12,615 bases of DNA from Kiritimatiellia bacterium (GCA_017476965.1 JAFUXX010000169.1:1-12615); one strand, 5' to 3'. Shown: positions 1 to 6,788, counted from the stretch's first letter. Made by a program: numbers and translations. Notes: a model not told the origin generated them from the letters alone.

Positions 1-235
1 GGCCGCGCCCGGGCCCGCCGTCGCCGGCGCGGCGCTCGGGCTCGTGGAAAACGCCGACGAGGGAATCCACGTCCTCGTCCCCGACGAGCCACACGGACCC
101 GCCGCGGCCGCCGTCCCCGCCGTCCGGCCCGCCCTTGGGCACGAACTTTTCGTGGCGGAAAGATTTGGACCCGTCGCCCCCCTTGCCGGCGACGGCGTGC
201 AGAAGCGTCGAATCGACGAACGACCTGGCTTTCAT
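1..235 (-). CDS. obg: GTPase Obg/CgtA, N-terminal part (cut by window edge)
   Basis: The first 78 codons are visible and match the glycine-rich Obg fold that opens this family of ribosome-associated GTPases (large-subunit assembly, stress signalling). The protein begins MKARSFVD and continues with AGKGGDG, then [21 protein letters not shown], the near-invariant Obg signature. The GTPase domain lies beyond the window. The ATG at 235 puts FVD at the usual distance from the N terminus, so the start is well supported, although no Shine-Dalgarno is seen before it. Only 9 nt separate the ATG from the T-run of the tRNA-Cys terminator, leaving no room for a private promoter in between. Transcription must come from read-through or start further upstream. 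Obg usually follows rplU-rpmA; here a tRNA gene lies upstream. Family identification is near certain. Confidence 0.95.
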   Translation of the reverse strand, partial: MKARSFVDSTLLHAVAGKGGDGSKSFRHEKFVPKGGPDGGDGGRGGSVWLVGDEDVDSLVGVFHEPERRAGDGGPGRG

Positions 236-244
236 TTTGTCAAG

Positions 245-283
245 AAAAAAGGGCCCTCGCGCTGCCTGTGCGCGGGGGCGCCC
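245..283 (-). terminator. Rho-independent terminator after tRNA-Cys
   Basis: Reading the minus strand, a GC-rich stem (CCCCCGCGC against GCGCGAGGG, one mismatch, extended by GGG/CCC) is followed at once by six T. It begins a few bases after the tRNA CCA end and finishes 9 nt before the obg start codon. This is the layout of an intrinsic terminator for the tRNA transcript. Its 3' arm lies in what would be the obg leader. Confidence 0.75.
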
Positions 284-288
284 GGAAA

Positions 289-362
289 TGGAGGCGTGAA
301 GCGGAGTCGAACCGCTCTACGGGGATTTGCAGTCCCTTGCCTAGCCGCTTGGCTATCACGCC
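289..362 (-). tRNA. tRNA-Cys (anticodon GCA)
   Basis: The minus strand gives a complete 74-nt cloverleaf including an encoded CCA (289-291). The acceptor stem is GGCGTGA paired with TCACGCC, the discriminator base is T, the anticodon GCA lies at 330-328 in the loop CTGCAAA, and the T arm contains GGTTCGACTCC. The sequence closely resembles E. coli tRNA-Cys in length and in most stems. A promoter lies just upstream and a terminator just downstream, so it is probably a single-gene transcript. Confidence 0.97.
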
Positions 363-385
363 GCTGGATGCGTCGAACGCGGCGG

Positions 386-414
386 AGGATACCGCAAACG
401 CCGTTCTCCGTCAA
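386..414 (-). promoter_or_regulatory. Sigma70-type promoter of tRNA-Cys
   Basis: On the minus strand TTGACG (414-409) is separated by exactly 17 bp from TATCCT (391-386), which lies 24 nt before the tRNA 5' end at 362. The -35 box matches consensus in 5 of 6 positions. The same -10 hexamer with 17-bp spacing occurs before tRNA-Ser at 3309-3337, which strengthens both calls. Confidence 0.75.
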
Positions 415-434
415 CCGGTTTTTCGCGGCCGGTC

Positions 435-463
435 TTGCCGCGGCCGGTTCTTTGCGATAGGAT
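435..463 (+). promoter_or_regulatory. Possible promoter of the prepilin-truB pair
   Basis: TTGCCG (435-440), a 17-bp spacer and TAGGAT (458-463) lie on the plus strand, about 45 nt before the prepilin ATG. Each box matches consensus at 4 of 6 positions. It is arranged back to back with the tRNA-Cys promoter. This is a sequence-pattern call only; in GC-rich DNA, boxes this weak also occur by chance. Confidence 0.4.
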
Positions 464-508
464 TCCCGGCGTGACGCCCGGATGCGGGCGCGCGGAGACC
501 GAAACGAA

Positions 509-1243
509 ATGCAATCCACCGAAAAGCGCCCGCGCCAGGCGGGTTTTTCCCTCACGGAGCTCATGTTCACGATCGGCGCGATCCTCGTGCTCGCGGGCAT
601 GGTGTTTCCGGCCACGGGGTACGTGCAGAACCGCGCGCGGCGCAACGTGTGCCTGAACAACCTGCGGCAGTGGGGCATGGCGCTCGGCTCGTATCTCGAC
701 GACCACGGCGGCGTGTTCCCGTCGTGGGACGACGGCGGCACGTGCTGGTACAACGTCCTGCCGCCCTACGTCGGAGTGCCGCGGATGTCCGAGATGCAGA
801 AGGACCAGACCGTCCCGACGCCCGGCGGCGGCACGCGCACGCCGTTCCTCTGCCCGGCGGACCGCGGCAGCGCGCTCGACGACGAGCTCTCCGAGTCGGA
901 CCGCTCCCGCCCGTATTCGAGTTACGCGGCCAACATCTGGCTCGACAACCCCGGCAACACTTCCCCGTACACCAAGCGCCTCCGGATGCAGCAGCTGCGC
1001 CATCCGTCGACCTTCGTCGTGCTGGCCGAGACGGGCCACGGCTCCAAGCCCGGCGTTTCGCTCGCCGACGTCTGCGCCGAAGGCGGGCGCGACTCCGGCT
1101 TCCGCCACCACCGCGCGATCAACATGTGCTTCGCCGACGGCAGCGCCGGCAGCTTCCCGCAGGAGCGCATCTGGCGCGAAGGCCTGGCGGAGTCGGACAA
1201 CTACGGCGGCCTCGTCTGGAACCCCAACGCCGACAAGAACTAG
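509..1243 (+). CDS. Prepilin-type N-terminal methylation protein with H-X9-DG motif
   Basis: This is a 244-aa pilin/pseudopilin-like protein. A short basic leader (MQSTEKRPRQAG) ends at the prepilin peptidase site G12/F13 in AGFSLTELMF, with the conserved Glu at +5 of the mature protein, followed by a hydrophobic helix to about residue 35. Near the C terminus FRHHRAINMCFADG contains the H-X9-DG motif (H200, D210-G211), typical of the large prepilin-like families of Planctomycetes and Lentisphaerae relatives. The inferred role is a secreted or inner-membrane-anchored pseudopilin whose individual substrate or partner is unknown. I prefer the ATG at 509 over the in-frame ATG at 482: it gives a leader of normal length and has GGAG 11 nt upstream. 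truB follows after 8 nt, so the two are probably cotranscribed. No pilus assembly gene is nearby, as is common for these scattered genes. Confidence 0.88.
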   Translation: MQSTEKRPRQAGFSLTELMFTIGAILVLAGMVFPATGYVQNRARRNVCLNNLRQWGMALGSYLDDHGGVFPSWDDGGTCWYNVLPPYVGVPRMSEMQKDQTVPTPGGGTRTPFLCPADRGSALDDELSESDRSRPYSSYAANIWLDNPGNTSPYTKRLRMQQLRHPSTFVVLAETGHGSKPGVSLADVCAEGGRDSGFRHHRAINMCFADGSAGSFPQERIWREGLAESDNYGGLVWNPNADKN

Positions 1244-1251
1244 CGCGCGCC

Positions 1252-1974
1252 ATGCCGGCATTCAACCGCTCCTCCGCGCCGGACCCCGACGGCGTGCTTC
1301 TCGTGGACAAGCCGGCGGGGATGACGTCCAGCGACGTCGTCTGCGCCGTGCGCGCCATGTTCCGCCTCAAGAAAGTCGGCCACGGCGGCACGCTCGACCC
1401 CGACGCGACCGGCCTGCTGGCGCTCCTCGTCGGCCGCGGCACGCGCCTGAGCCAGGCGGTGATGGGCGGCGACAAGGTCTACGAGGGGACGCTGCGCCTC
1501 GGCGCCGCCACAAACACCCAGGACGCCGCCGGCGAGGTGGTCTCGCGCGGCGACCCGTCGGGCGTGAGCGAAGCCGCGCTGCGCGAAGTTTTCGACCGCG
1601 AATTCACCGGCGACGTGTTCCAGACCCCGCCGATGGTTTCCGCGATCAAGAAGGACGGAGTCCCGCTCTACAAGATGGCGCGCAAGGGCGAAGAGGTGGA
1701 GCGCGAGCCGCGCCTCGTGCACGTCTGGTGGATACGCATCGACGAATTCGGCCTGCCGGACACGCGCTTCACCGTGAAGTGCTCCAAGGGCTTCTACGTG
1801 CGCACGCTGTGCCACGACGTCGGCGCGCGGCTCGGCTGCGGCGGCCACCTCGCCGCGTTGCGGCGCATCCACACCGGCGCGTTCGACGTGGCGGATGCCA
1901 TCCCGTTCGCGGATCTGAAAACGCTGCCGCGCTCCGAGTTCGCCTCGAAGCTTATCCCGCTCTCGCGGATATAG
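1252..1974 (+). CDS. truB: tRNA pseudouridine(55) synthase TruB
   Basis: This 240-aa protein catalyses isomerisation of U55 to pseudouridine in the T loop of tRNAs. The motifs are in family order: VDKPAGMTS at 18-26, GHGGTLDPDATG at 43-54 with catalytic Asp49, the conserved Tyr77, the PPMVSAIKKDG block at 126-136 and KCSKGFYVRTLCHD at 176-189 with the conserved Arg184. It is shorter than E. coli TruB (about 314 aa) and ends soon after the catalytic domain, so a full C-terminal PUA domain is missing, as in several bacterial homologues. The ATG at 1252 is the only start that fits the family N terminus; no Shine-Dalgarno is evident. It is 8 nt downstream of a prepilin gene rather than near rbfA/infB, its common setting. 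A convergent oxidoreductase gene follows after 47 nt. Confidence 0.95.
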   Translation: MPAFNRSSAPDPDGVLLVDKPAGMTSSDVVCAVRAMFRLKKVGHGGTLDPDATGLLALLVGRGTRLSQAVMGGDKVYEGTLRLGAATNTQDAAGEVVSRGDPSGVSEAALREVFDREFTGDVFQTPPMVSAIKKDGVPLYKMARKGEEVEREPRLVHVWWIRIDEFGLPDTRFTVKCSKGFYVRTLCHDVGARLGCGGHLAALRRIHTGAFDVADAIPFADLKTLPRSEFASKLIPLSRI

Positions 1975-1990
1975 CGAAGCAAGCGGCCGC

Positions 1991-2040
1991 CGCGCCGGCA
2001 TCCGGCACCGGCCCGTGGGCCTCAGGCCCCGGCCGGCGCG
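1991..2040. terminator. GC-rich inverted repeat between convergent truB and oxidoreductase genes
   Basis: A perfect 9-bp inverted repeat (cgcgccggc at 1991-1999, gccggcgcg at 2032-2040) encloses smaller palindromes, including gggcc-tca-ggccc around the oxidoreductase stop codon. It overlaps the last codons of that gene. No T-run follows on either strand, so if it ends transcription it is not a standard intrinsic terminator. A structural role is an inference. Confidence 0.3.
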
Positions 2041-3098
2041 GATTCGAACGCCACGGTCTGCCCGGATTCGGCGGAGCGGCGCACCGCCTCCATGAGGCGC
2101 ATCACGCGGGCGACTTCGGGGATCTTGACGATCGCCTTCTCGCGGCCGTCGATGGCGTCCATGACGTTGCGGTAGAAGTCGCGGATGTCGGAATGCACCT
2201 CGGGGAGCGGAAACTCCTTGATCGTGTCGTCCGAGCGCGGGGCCATCGTCTTGGTGAGGCCCGCGGCGGTGACGATCGGGACGGCGTCGTTTTTGGAGCG
2301 GTCCGTCACGCAGACGATGCGACCCTTGCAGCCCCAGTCGACTTGGGCCGAGCCGTCGCGCCCGAAGACCATCCAGCGCGGCTTGGAGATGAAGTGGCTG
2401 GTGCCCACTTCGACGTGGGCGCGGAGGCCGGAGGCGAAGCCCAGCTCCGCGTAGAAGCCGTCGTCCACGAGCTCGTTCGTCACGTGGTCGACGCTCGCGC
2501 GGACCGACACGAGCGGATCGCCGGGGAAGAGCTGGAGCATCTGGTCGAAGAGGTGGACGCCCCAGTCGAGGATCATGCCGCCGCCGCGCTCGGGCAGCTG
2601 GCGCCAGTCGCCGGGGATGCCGCGGCAGCCGAGCACGCACGACTCGACGCGGAACACGGGGCCGAGGGTGCCGTCCGCGACGATCTTCTTGACGGTGAGG
2701 AAGTCCTCGTCCCAGCGGCGGTTCTGGTGGACCGTGAAAAGCATGCCCATGGCATCCGCCACCGAAGCCATCTGCGCGAGCTCCGCGGAAGAGAGCGCGA
2801 CGGGCTTCTCGCACACCACGTTCTTGCCGGCGCGCATCGCGTCGATCGCGAGCGGGCGGTGCAGCTCGTTCGGCACCGCGAGGGTGACGATGTCCACCTC
2901 GGGATCGGCGAGCAGCTCCTTCCAGGAGCCGTACGCGCGGACCCCGTGGTCCCTGGCGAACTGCTGCCGCTTCGGATCCACGTCGAACGAACCGGCGAGA
3001 CGGAGGTTTTCGACCCTGCCGATGGTCTCGCGGTGCCAGTTGCCCATGCCACCCAGTCCGCAAATCGCTATGCCGAACTGGCGTTTGTCTGAGTTCAT
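2022..3098 (-). CDS. Gfo/Idh/MocA-family NAD(P)-dependent oxidoreductase
   Basis: This 358-aa protein has the two-domain layout of the family. An N-terminal Rossmann fold carries GLGGMG at 14-19, and the EKP motif (Glu97-Lys98-Pro99, within CEKPVALS) supplies the catalytic lysine of many members. It is followed by an alpha/beta substrate domain with DWGVH at 178-182, where His182 is in the usual catalytic position. Members oxidise or reduce sugars, inositols and related polyols in the cytoplasm; the substrate cannot be read from sequence. An open frame extends upstream but would run through tRNA-Ser, so the ATG at 3098, placing GLGGMG 14 residues in, is the credible start. No strong Shine-Dalgarno is visible. 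tRNA-Ser lies 70 nt upstream on the same strand with a hairpin between. No sugar transporter or pathway partner lies beside it. Confidence 0.9.
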   Translation of the reverse strand: MNSDKRQFGIAICGLGGMGNWHRETIGRVENLRLAGSFDVDPKRQQFARDHGVRAYGSWKELLADPEVDIVTLAVPNELHRPLAIDAMRAGKNVVCEKPVALSSAELAQMASVADAMGMLFTVHQNRRWDEDFLTVKKIVADGTLGPVFRVESCVLGCRGIPGDWRQLPERGGGMILDWGVHLFDQMLQLFPGDPLVSVRASVDHVTNELVDDGFYAELGFASGLRAHVEVGTSHFISKPRWMVFGRDGSAQVDWGCKGRIVCVTDRSKNDAVPIVTAAGLTKTMAPRSDDTIKEFPLPEVHSDIRDFYRNVMDAIDGREKAIVKIPEVARVMRLMEAVRRSAESGQTVAFESAPAGA

Positions 3099-3135
3099 GC
3101 AGTGTGCCCGGAAGGGCCGTTCGCTTTCGTTTCGG

Positions 3136-3162
3136 TTTCCGCGTGCGTCCTGCACGCGGAAA
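3136..3162. other. Perfect 11-bp hairpin between tRNA-Ser and the oxidoreductase gene
   Basis: tttccgcgtgc (3136-3146) and gcacgcggaaa (3152-3162) are exact inverted complements around a 5-nt loop. On the minus strand a run of eight T directly after the tRNA CCA end comes before, and partly inside, the 5' arm; no T-run follows the hairpin. The polarity is therefore wrong for a normal intrinsic terminator. It could stabilise or process the tRNA 3' end or the oxidoreductase leader. Confidence 0.55.
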
Positions 3163-3168
3163 AAAAAC

Positions 3169-3261
<93 letters not shown>

Positions 3262-3308
3262 GCATCGGACGCGCTCCGGGCCGGGGCCCGGCGTCGCGCG
3301 CGCCGGAA

Positions 3309-3337
3309 AGGATACCACCCCCCGCGTGCAATCGCAA
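3309..3337 (-). promoter_or_regulatory. Sigma70-type promoter of tRNA-Ser
   Basis: On the minus strand TTGCGA (3337-3332), a 17-bp spacer and TATCCT (3314-3309) lie about 48 nt before the tRNA 5' end. The -10 hexamer and the two preceding G residues (GGTATCCT) are identical to those before tRNA-Cys. The leader between promoter and tRNA is very GC-rich. Confidence 0.7.
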
Positions 3338-3358
3338 GCAAATTCCGCGCCGCGGCAC

Positions 3359-3406
3359 GAAACTCGAAACAAGAGACGCGAGGCGGGCTCCCCCGTCTCG
3401 CGTCTC
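3359..3406 (-). terminator. Strong hairpin downstream of the 1089-aa secreted protein gene
   Basis: Two 15-nt arms (3373-3387 and 3392-3406) pair with a single irregular position around a 4-nt loop. Reading the minus strand the stem is followed by CTTGTTTCGAGTTTCG, moderately T-rich. It lies 80 nt past the stop codon at 3486 and ahead of the tRNA-Ser promoter, so it is a reasonable terminator for the big secreted-protein transcript. The flank carries a short tandem pattern GAGACAC-GAGACGC-GAGACG, which itself forms one arm. Confidence 0.5.
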
Positions 3407-3424
3407 GTGTCTCATGCCCTCCCA

Positions 3425-3513
3425 CGGGAAGGGGAGCGGGGCGGGGTCGGAGCCCTCTCCCCGTATCCTGAGGCAGCACAAAGTGCTACCTCAGGATTAT
3501 GAACGTGCCCTTG
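3425..3513 (-). repeat. Bipartite 3'-end element, copy A
   Basis: On the minus strand this consists of a 29-bp core (3513-3485) that starts CAAGGGCACGTTC and ends GAGGTAGC, a 19-bp spacer, and a 41-bp GC-rich block (3465-3425) that starts TACGGGGAGAGGGCTCCG. The core is identical to 10207-10235. The second block differs from 10246-10286 at two positions. The core encodes the last eight residues (KGTFIILR) and the stop codon of the 1089-aa protein. In this copy the core end and spacer form a long hairpin (3465-3497) with the stop codon inside the stem. Confidence 0.85.
3465..3497 (-). other. Hairpin enclosing the stop codon of the 1089-aa protein
   Basis: Two 15-nt arms (3465-3479 and 3483-3497) pair through the codons ATC CTG AGG TAG, with a 3-nt loop and one G-U position on the transcribed strand. 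No T-run follows at once, so simple termination is doubtful. In the other copy of the element the partner arm is mostly lost and only a 5-bp stem (AGGTA/TACCT) remains. Confidence 0.6.
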
Positions 3514-6500
3514 AGTTGGCCCCAGCACAGGACGTTGTCTCCGCTTTTGTCGGCGCGCACGATCCACGTGTTGCCGTCCTCGTCGCGGGGAAGCGTCGCG
3601 GGAAGGGAGATGTCGCCGCTGCAACGCGCCACCCGCACGTACGAGCGGGATTCGCCGACTGAGATGGCGGAAGCGGCTATCGTGCCGGCGGAGGCGTCGA
3701 GGTCGCCGTCGATCGCGATTTCCTCTTCGGCTCCGAACGACAGGGTGGCGCCGGCTTCCACGGCGACGGACCCACCCATGTCGCCGTTGACCACCAAGGT
3801 TCCGGCCGCGACCGTCGTGGTGCCCGCGTAGAGCTGCTTCGTTGCAAGCGTGAGCGTGCCGTTTCCGGTTTTGGTCATGCCTCCGGTGCCGTCCATCACG
3901 GCGGAGAGAGTGACCGCGTGGCGCGCTTCGAGAGTCACGCCGCCGGCGCCGACGTGGAAACAGGCCGTGTCGGAGTTGGCGTTGGCCCTGATCCAGTTTG
4001 CGTTGTTTTCTTTCGAGACGAACCGGGCTCCGTCGAGCGAGATGGAGTATTTGTCCGGATCGGCGCCGAGGCCGTTGCCCACGGAGAACTGGTTGTTGGT
4101 CACGACGGAGTTCCTGATGGTCATGGCCAGCGAATCCGTGCGGACGGCGGCGTTCAACGTCGCGAATTCCGCTCCGGAGTTTTCCATTTCGAACACGTTC
4201 GAACCGCCGTTTCCGTCGTAATCGCCGAGGCGCAGTTCGGCCTGGGCGAAGAGGTATCCGCCGTCGGACAGGTAGACTTCGGTGCGGCGGCGGCCGCCTT
4301 GGCGGCTGCCGAAGTAGATGTAGCCCCAGCCCTGGAACAGGGCCTTGCCGCCGGCGACTTCGAGAACGAACGCCGTGTCGGCCGAATTTCCGCTCGCGAG
4401 GTGGCGTTCGGAGCTCGTGGAATTGATGAAAACGCCTCCGTTTCCGACGCGCAGGGTGCGCTTTCCGGCCACGGCGGGGCTGTCGAAAAGCTGGCAGGAC
4501 GTGCTGAGCGTCGCGCCTTCTCCGACCGTGATCGTGCCCGGCAGCCAGCTTGTGAGATACCCGGACGGTCCGGCGAGCGTGTAAGTGCCGTTTTCAAGGA
4601 CCGCGCCGTCCTGGAGCACCGGTTCGGCGCCCGAGTTCGTGTCTTGCCGCAACGTCAGCGCGGTTCCGCCGGCGTCGAGGGTTCCGCCGCGGATCACGAC
4701 GTCGTTGGCCTCGGACGAAAGCGGGGATTCTTCGAAACCGGAAAACGCCACGGTTCCCTCTTCGAGCGTCAATTTGCCTCCCCACGAGGAGCCGGCAACC
4801 GTCATCGTGCCGGGGCCGTCCTTGACGACCTTGTACGCGGAAGAACCGTCGAACCCGCCCTCGAACGCGATGTCGCCCACGGCATGGACCGTGGTTTCGG
4901 CCGAGGACGCCGTGGCGCCGATGCGGAGCGTCTGCGCGTTTTCGGACAGGTTCGTCCAAGCCGGCGCGGAAAGGGTTCCGGAACCGGAAACGGAGAACGG
5001 TCCGCTCCCCGCGTCGAACGTCACGCTCTGGACGACAATCCCGGGCAGGTCGTCGACGTTCGCGGCATTGGAAGCGCCCGTGAACCGGAGCCAGTCTCCG
5101 GTGTTCGGAACGCCGGCGGCGTCCCAGTTCCCGGCGGTCGACCAGTTGGCGTCGCTCCCGAGACCCGTCCAGACCGCTTCCTTGATTGCGTTTTCGGACC
5201 GGACGTAGATCGAACCGCCGTCGATTTCGGCGACCAGACCGGATGAAATCTGCGGCGCGACGGCGGCGAGCATCGCCGAGAGGAAGTCAGCGTCGTCCGA
5301 CGTGAAAAGCGCCGTGTCCAGCGGCCATCCCGACGCATCGAACGAGATCGTCGCGTTTTCGTAGCCCGAAACCGCCGCGATGACGTTTCCGAACGTCCCG
5401 ATGTTGAGCCTCGCCCCGGTGCCGAGCACGAGCGAAGAGGTCTTGACCGGGACGGAGGCGAACGTCGCCGTGCCGCCGATTTCGACGGAGGGCACCTCGC
5501 CCTGCGTGGAGGAGGTCACGTTCAGCGTGGCGCCGGAAGCGACCGCAATCGGGCCGGCGACGGAACCGGTCAGGTCTACGGTGCCTTCGGAGACTGTCGT
5601 CGTGCCGGTGTAGGCATAGGCGGCCGGAAGCGTGAGTTTCTTGGCGCCGGTCTTGGTCAGGCCGCCGTCGCCGTCGATGATCGCTTCGGTGCTCAGCGTG
5701 ATGTCATGGCGCGCGTCGAGCGTCAGGCCGTCGCCCGTCGTGTGGTAGAGCACGGTGCCGGCGCGCTCCGAGGCGTCGAAGAACGAGGCGTTGGCCTGGA
5801 GCGTGTGGACCCTCGCGCCGTCAAAGGTGACGGAGTTGCGCGAGGACGGCCCCTTCATCTGTATCTTGTTGAAGTAGACGTCGGAGTTGACGAACTCGAG
5901 TATTTTCGTCGCGTTGGAGTTGCGATTGTTGCCGTTGAGCGTCGAATTGATTTCGACCGTCGAGTCTTCGGCCCGCATCTTGAAGTAGGTGTTGACGGCG
6001 CCGCCCTGTTCCGAGGAGATGCGGAATTCGTCCGACTTCGTCTTGAACGAGGAGCCGCCCGTCACGAGCAATTCGAAGTGGCCATTCTTGTTGCGCGGAC
6101 CAAAGCAGGTCCACGGAGCGCTCTTGCCCCTGGAATACATGAGCGTGGAGCCGTCCTTGACCGTGATGTAGGCGCCCTTTGTCGGGTCGTTGTAGCTGCC
6201 GTTGTCGCCCTGGAAGTAGTACCAGCCGGATTCTCCCTCGGTGGAGGACGGGGTTTGGACGTGGACGGTCGAGCCGCCGGAAACGATCCATGAACCCGAG
6301 CCGATTTCGAAAACGACAGGATCGACGTTGTTGGCGCTGAGAGTCAGCGTCTTGTAGTTGTCCGCCGTCGTTTCGAGCGAACCGTAGCCGGTTTTGCGGA
6401 CCTTGCCGTCGATTGGCGCCGAGATTTTCGCCGCGACGCCGGAATAGACCTCGATGGTCTTCGCGGCGGACGCCGAGTCGAAAACCAGATTTCCCGGCCC

Positions 6501-6755
6501 GTCGATCGTGGCGTCGGCGCCAAGATACAGACCCGCCACGGCGGAGGTGTCGGCGTCGATCGTGATCGTGCAGGCGTCGCTCACGACTGCGCGGTTGCCG
6601 GCCGTGAAAAGGCCGACGGCGCCGGTGTCGGAATCCGCCCAGTTGGCGTCCGACCACTTGCCGTCGCCTCCGTTCCAGATCGAGTCTCCGGCCGGGGCGG
6701 AGACCGCCACGGCGAGGAGCGCCGCCGCGCAGAGGGTGCGTTTGTGCATTTTCAT
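3486..6755 (-). CDS. Large secreted autotransporter-associated beta-strand repeat protein (1089 aa)
   Basis: The start gives MKMHKRTLCAAALLAVAVSAPAG, a typical Sec signal peptide. The protein then has two similar halves. Each opens with a Trp-rich module (IWNGGDGKWSDANW at 26-39; WTGLGSDANWSTAGNW at 529-544) and each contains an autotransporter-associated beta-strand repeat (GGLTKTGAKKLTL at 364-376 with YTGTTTVSEGTV; GGMTKTGNGTLTL at 958-970 with YAGTTTVAAGTL). A weaker repeat is VVKDGPGTMTV at 643-653. Such repeats form right-handed beta-helices in passenger domains. No C-terminal beta-barrel, PEP-CTERM or LPXTG motif is present; the protein stops at KGTFIILR. It is therefore exported to the periplasm and beyond by an unknown route, with an unknown role, perhaps adhesion or surface structure. 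The upstream extension of the frame is rejected because the signal peptide marks the start. No Shine-Dalgarno is visible; the leader is A/C-rich. ATG at 6749 is an alternative start. Confidence 0.87.
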   Translation of the reverse strand: MKMHKRTLCAAALLAVAVSAPAGDSIWNGGDGKWSDANWADSDTGAVGLFTAGNRAVVSDACTITIDADTSAVAGLYLGADATIDGPGNLVFDSASAAKTIEVYSGVAAKISAPIDGKVRKTGYGSLETTADNYKTLTLSANNVDPVVFEIGSGSWIVSGGSTVHVQTPSSTEGESGWYYFQGDNGSYNDPTKGAYITVKDGSTLMYSRGKSAPWTCFGPRNKNGHFELLVTGGSSFKTKSDEFRISSEQGGAVNTYFKMRAEDSTVEINSTLNGNNRNSNATKILEFVNSDVYFNKIQMKGPSSRNSVTFDGARVHTLQANASFFDASERAGTVLYHTTGDGLTLDARHDITLSTEAIIDGDGGLTKTGAKKLTLPAAYAYTGTTTVSEGTVDLTGSVAGPIAVASGATLNVTSSTQGEVPSVEIGGTATFASVPVKTSSLVLGTGARLNIGTFGNVIAAVSGYENATISFDASGWPLDTALFTSDDADFLSAMLAAVAPQISSGLVAEIDGGSIYVRSENAIKEAVWTGLGSDANWSTAGNWDAAGVPNTGDWLRFTGASNAANVDDLPGIVVQSVTFDAGSGPFSVSGSGTLSAPAWTNLSENAQTLRIGATASSAETTVHAVGDIAFEGGFDGSSAYKVVKDGPGTMTVAGSSWGGKLTLEEGTVAFSGFEESPLSSEANDVVIRGGTLDAGGTALTLRQDTNSGAEPVLQDGAVLENGTYTLAGPSGYLTSWLPGTITVGEGATLSTSCQLFDSPAVAGKRTLRVGNGGVFINSTSSERHLASGNSADTAFVLEVAGGKALFQGWGYIYFGSRQGGRRRTEVYLSDGGYLFAQAELRLGDYDGNGGSNVFEMENSGAEFATLNAAVRTDSLAMTIRNSVVTNNQFSVGNGLGADPDKYSISLDGARFVSKENNANWIRANANSDTACFHVGAGGVTLEARHAVTLSAVMDGTGGMTKTGNGTLTLATKQLYAGTTTVAAGTLVVNGDMGGSVAVEAGATLSFGAEEEIAIDGDLDASAGTIAASAISVGESRSYVRVARCSGDISLPATLPRDEDGNTWIVRADKSGDNVLCWGQLKGTFIILR
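3729..4112 (-). repeat. Internal duplication in the 1089-aa protein, C-terminal copy
   Basis: Residues 882-1009 repeat the plan of residues 291-416 (nucleotides 5508-5885). Shared landmarks in order are SLDGARF / TFDGARV, VTLEARHAVTLS / LTLDARHDITLS, GGMTKTG / GGLTKTG, YAGTTTV / YTGTTTV and VAVEAGATL / IAVASGATL. The copies have diverged clearly at the protein level, so the duplication is not recent. Confidence 0.75.
5508..5885 (-). repeat. Internal duplication in the 1089-aa protein, N-terminal copy
   Basis: Residues 291-416 are the partner of the copy at 3729-4112. Together with the two Trp-rich modules at residues 26-39 and 529-544, this shows the protein is a tandem of two related half-proteins of about 525 and 560 residues. 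Confidence 0.75.
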
Positions 6756-6788
6756 GTGGTTTTTGTTGGTGATTGTTCGTGAAACCGC

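Noticed and set aside
1240..3063. Long minus-strand open frame of about 607 codons over truB and the oxidoreductase
   Set aside because: Arg/Gly/Pro-rich composition, no family motif, and it overlaps two certain genes; typical of antisense frames in GC-rich DNA.
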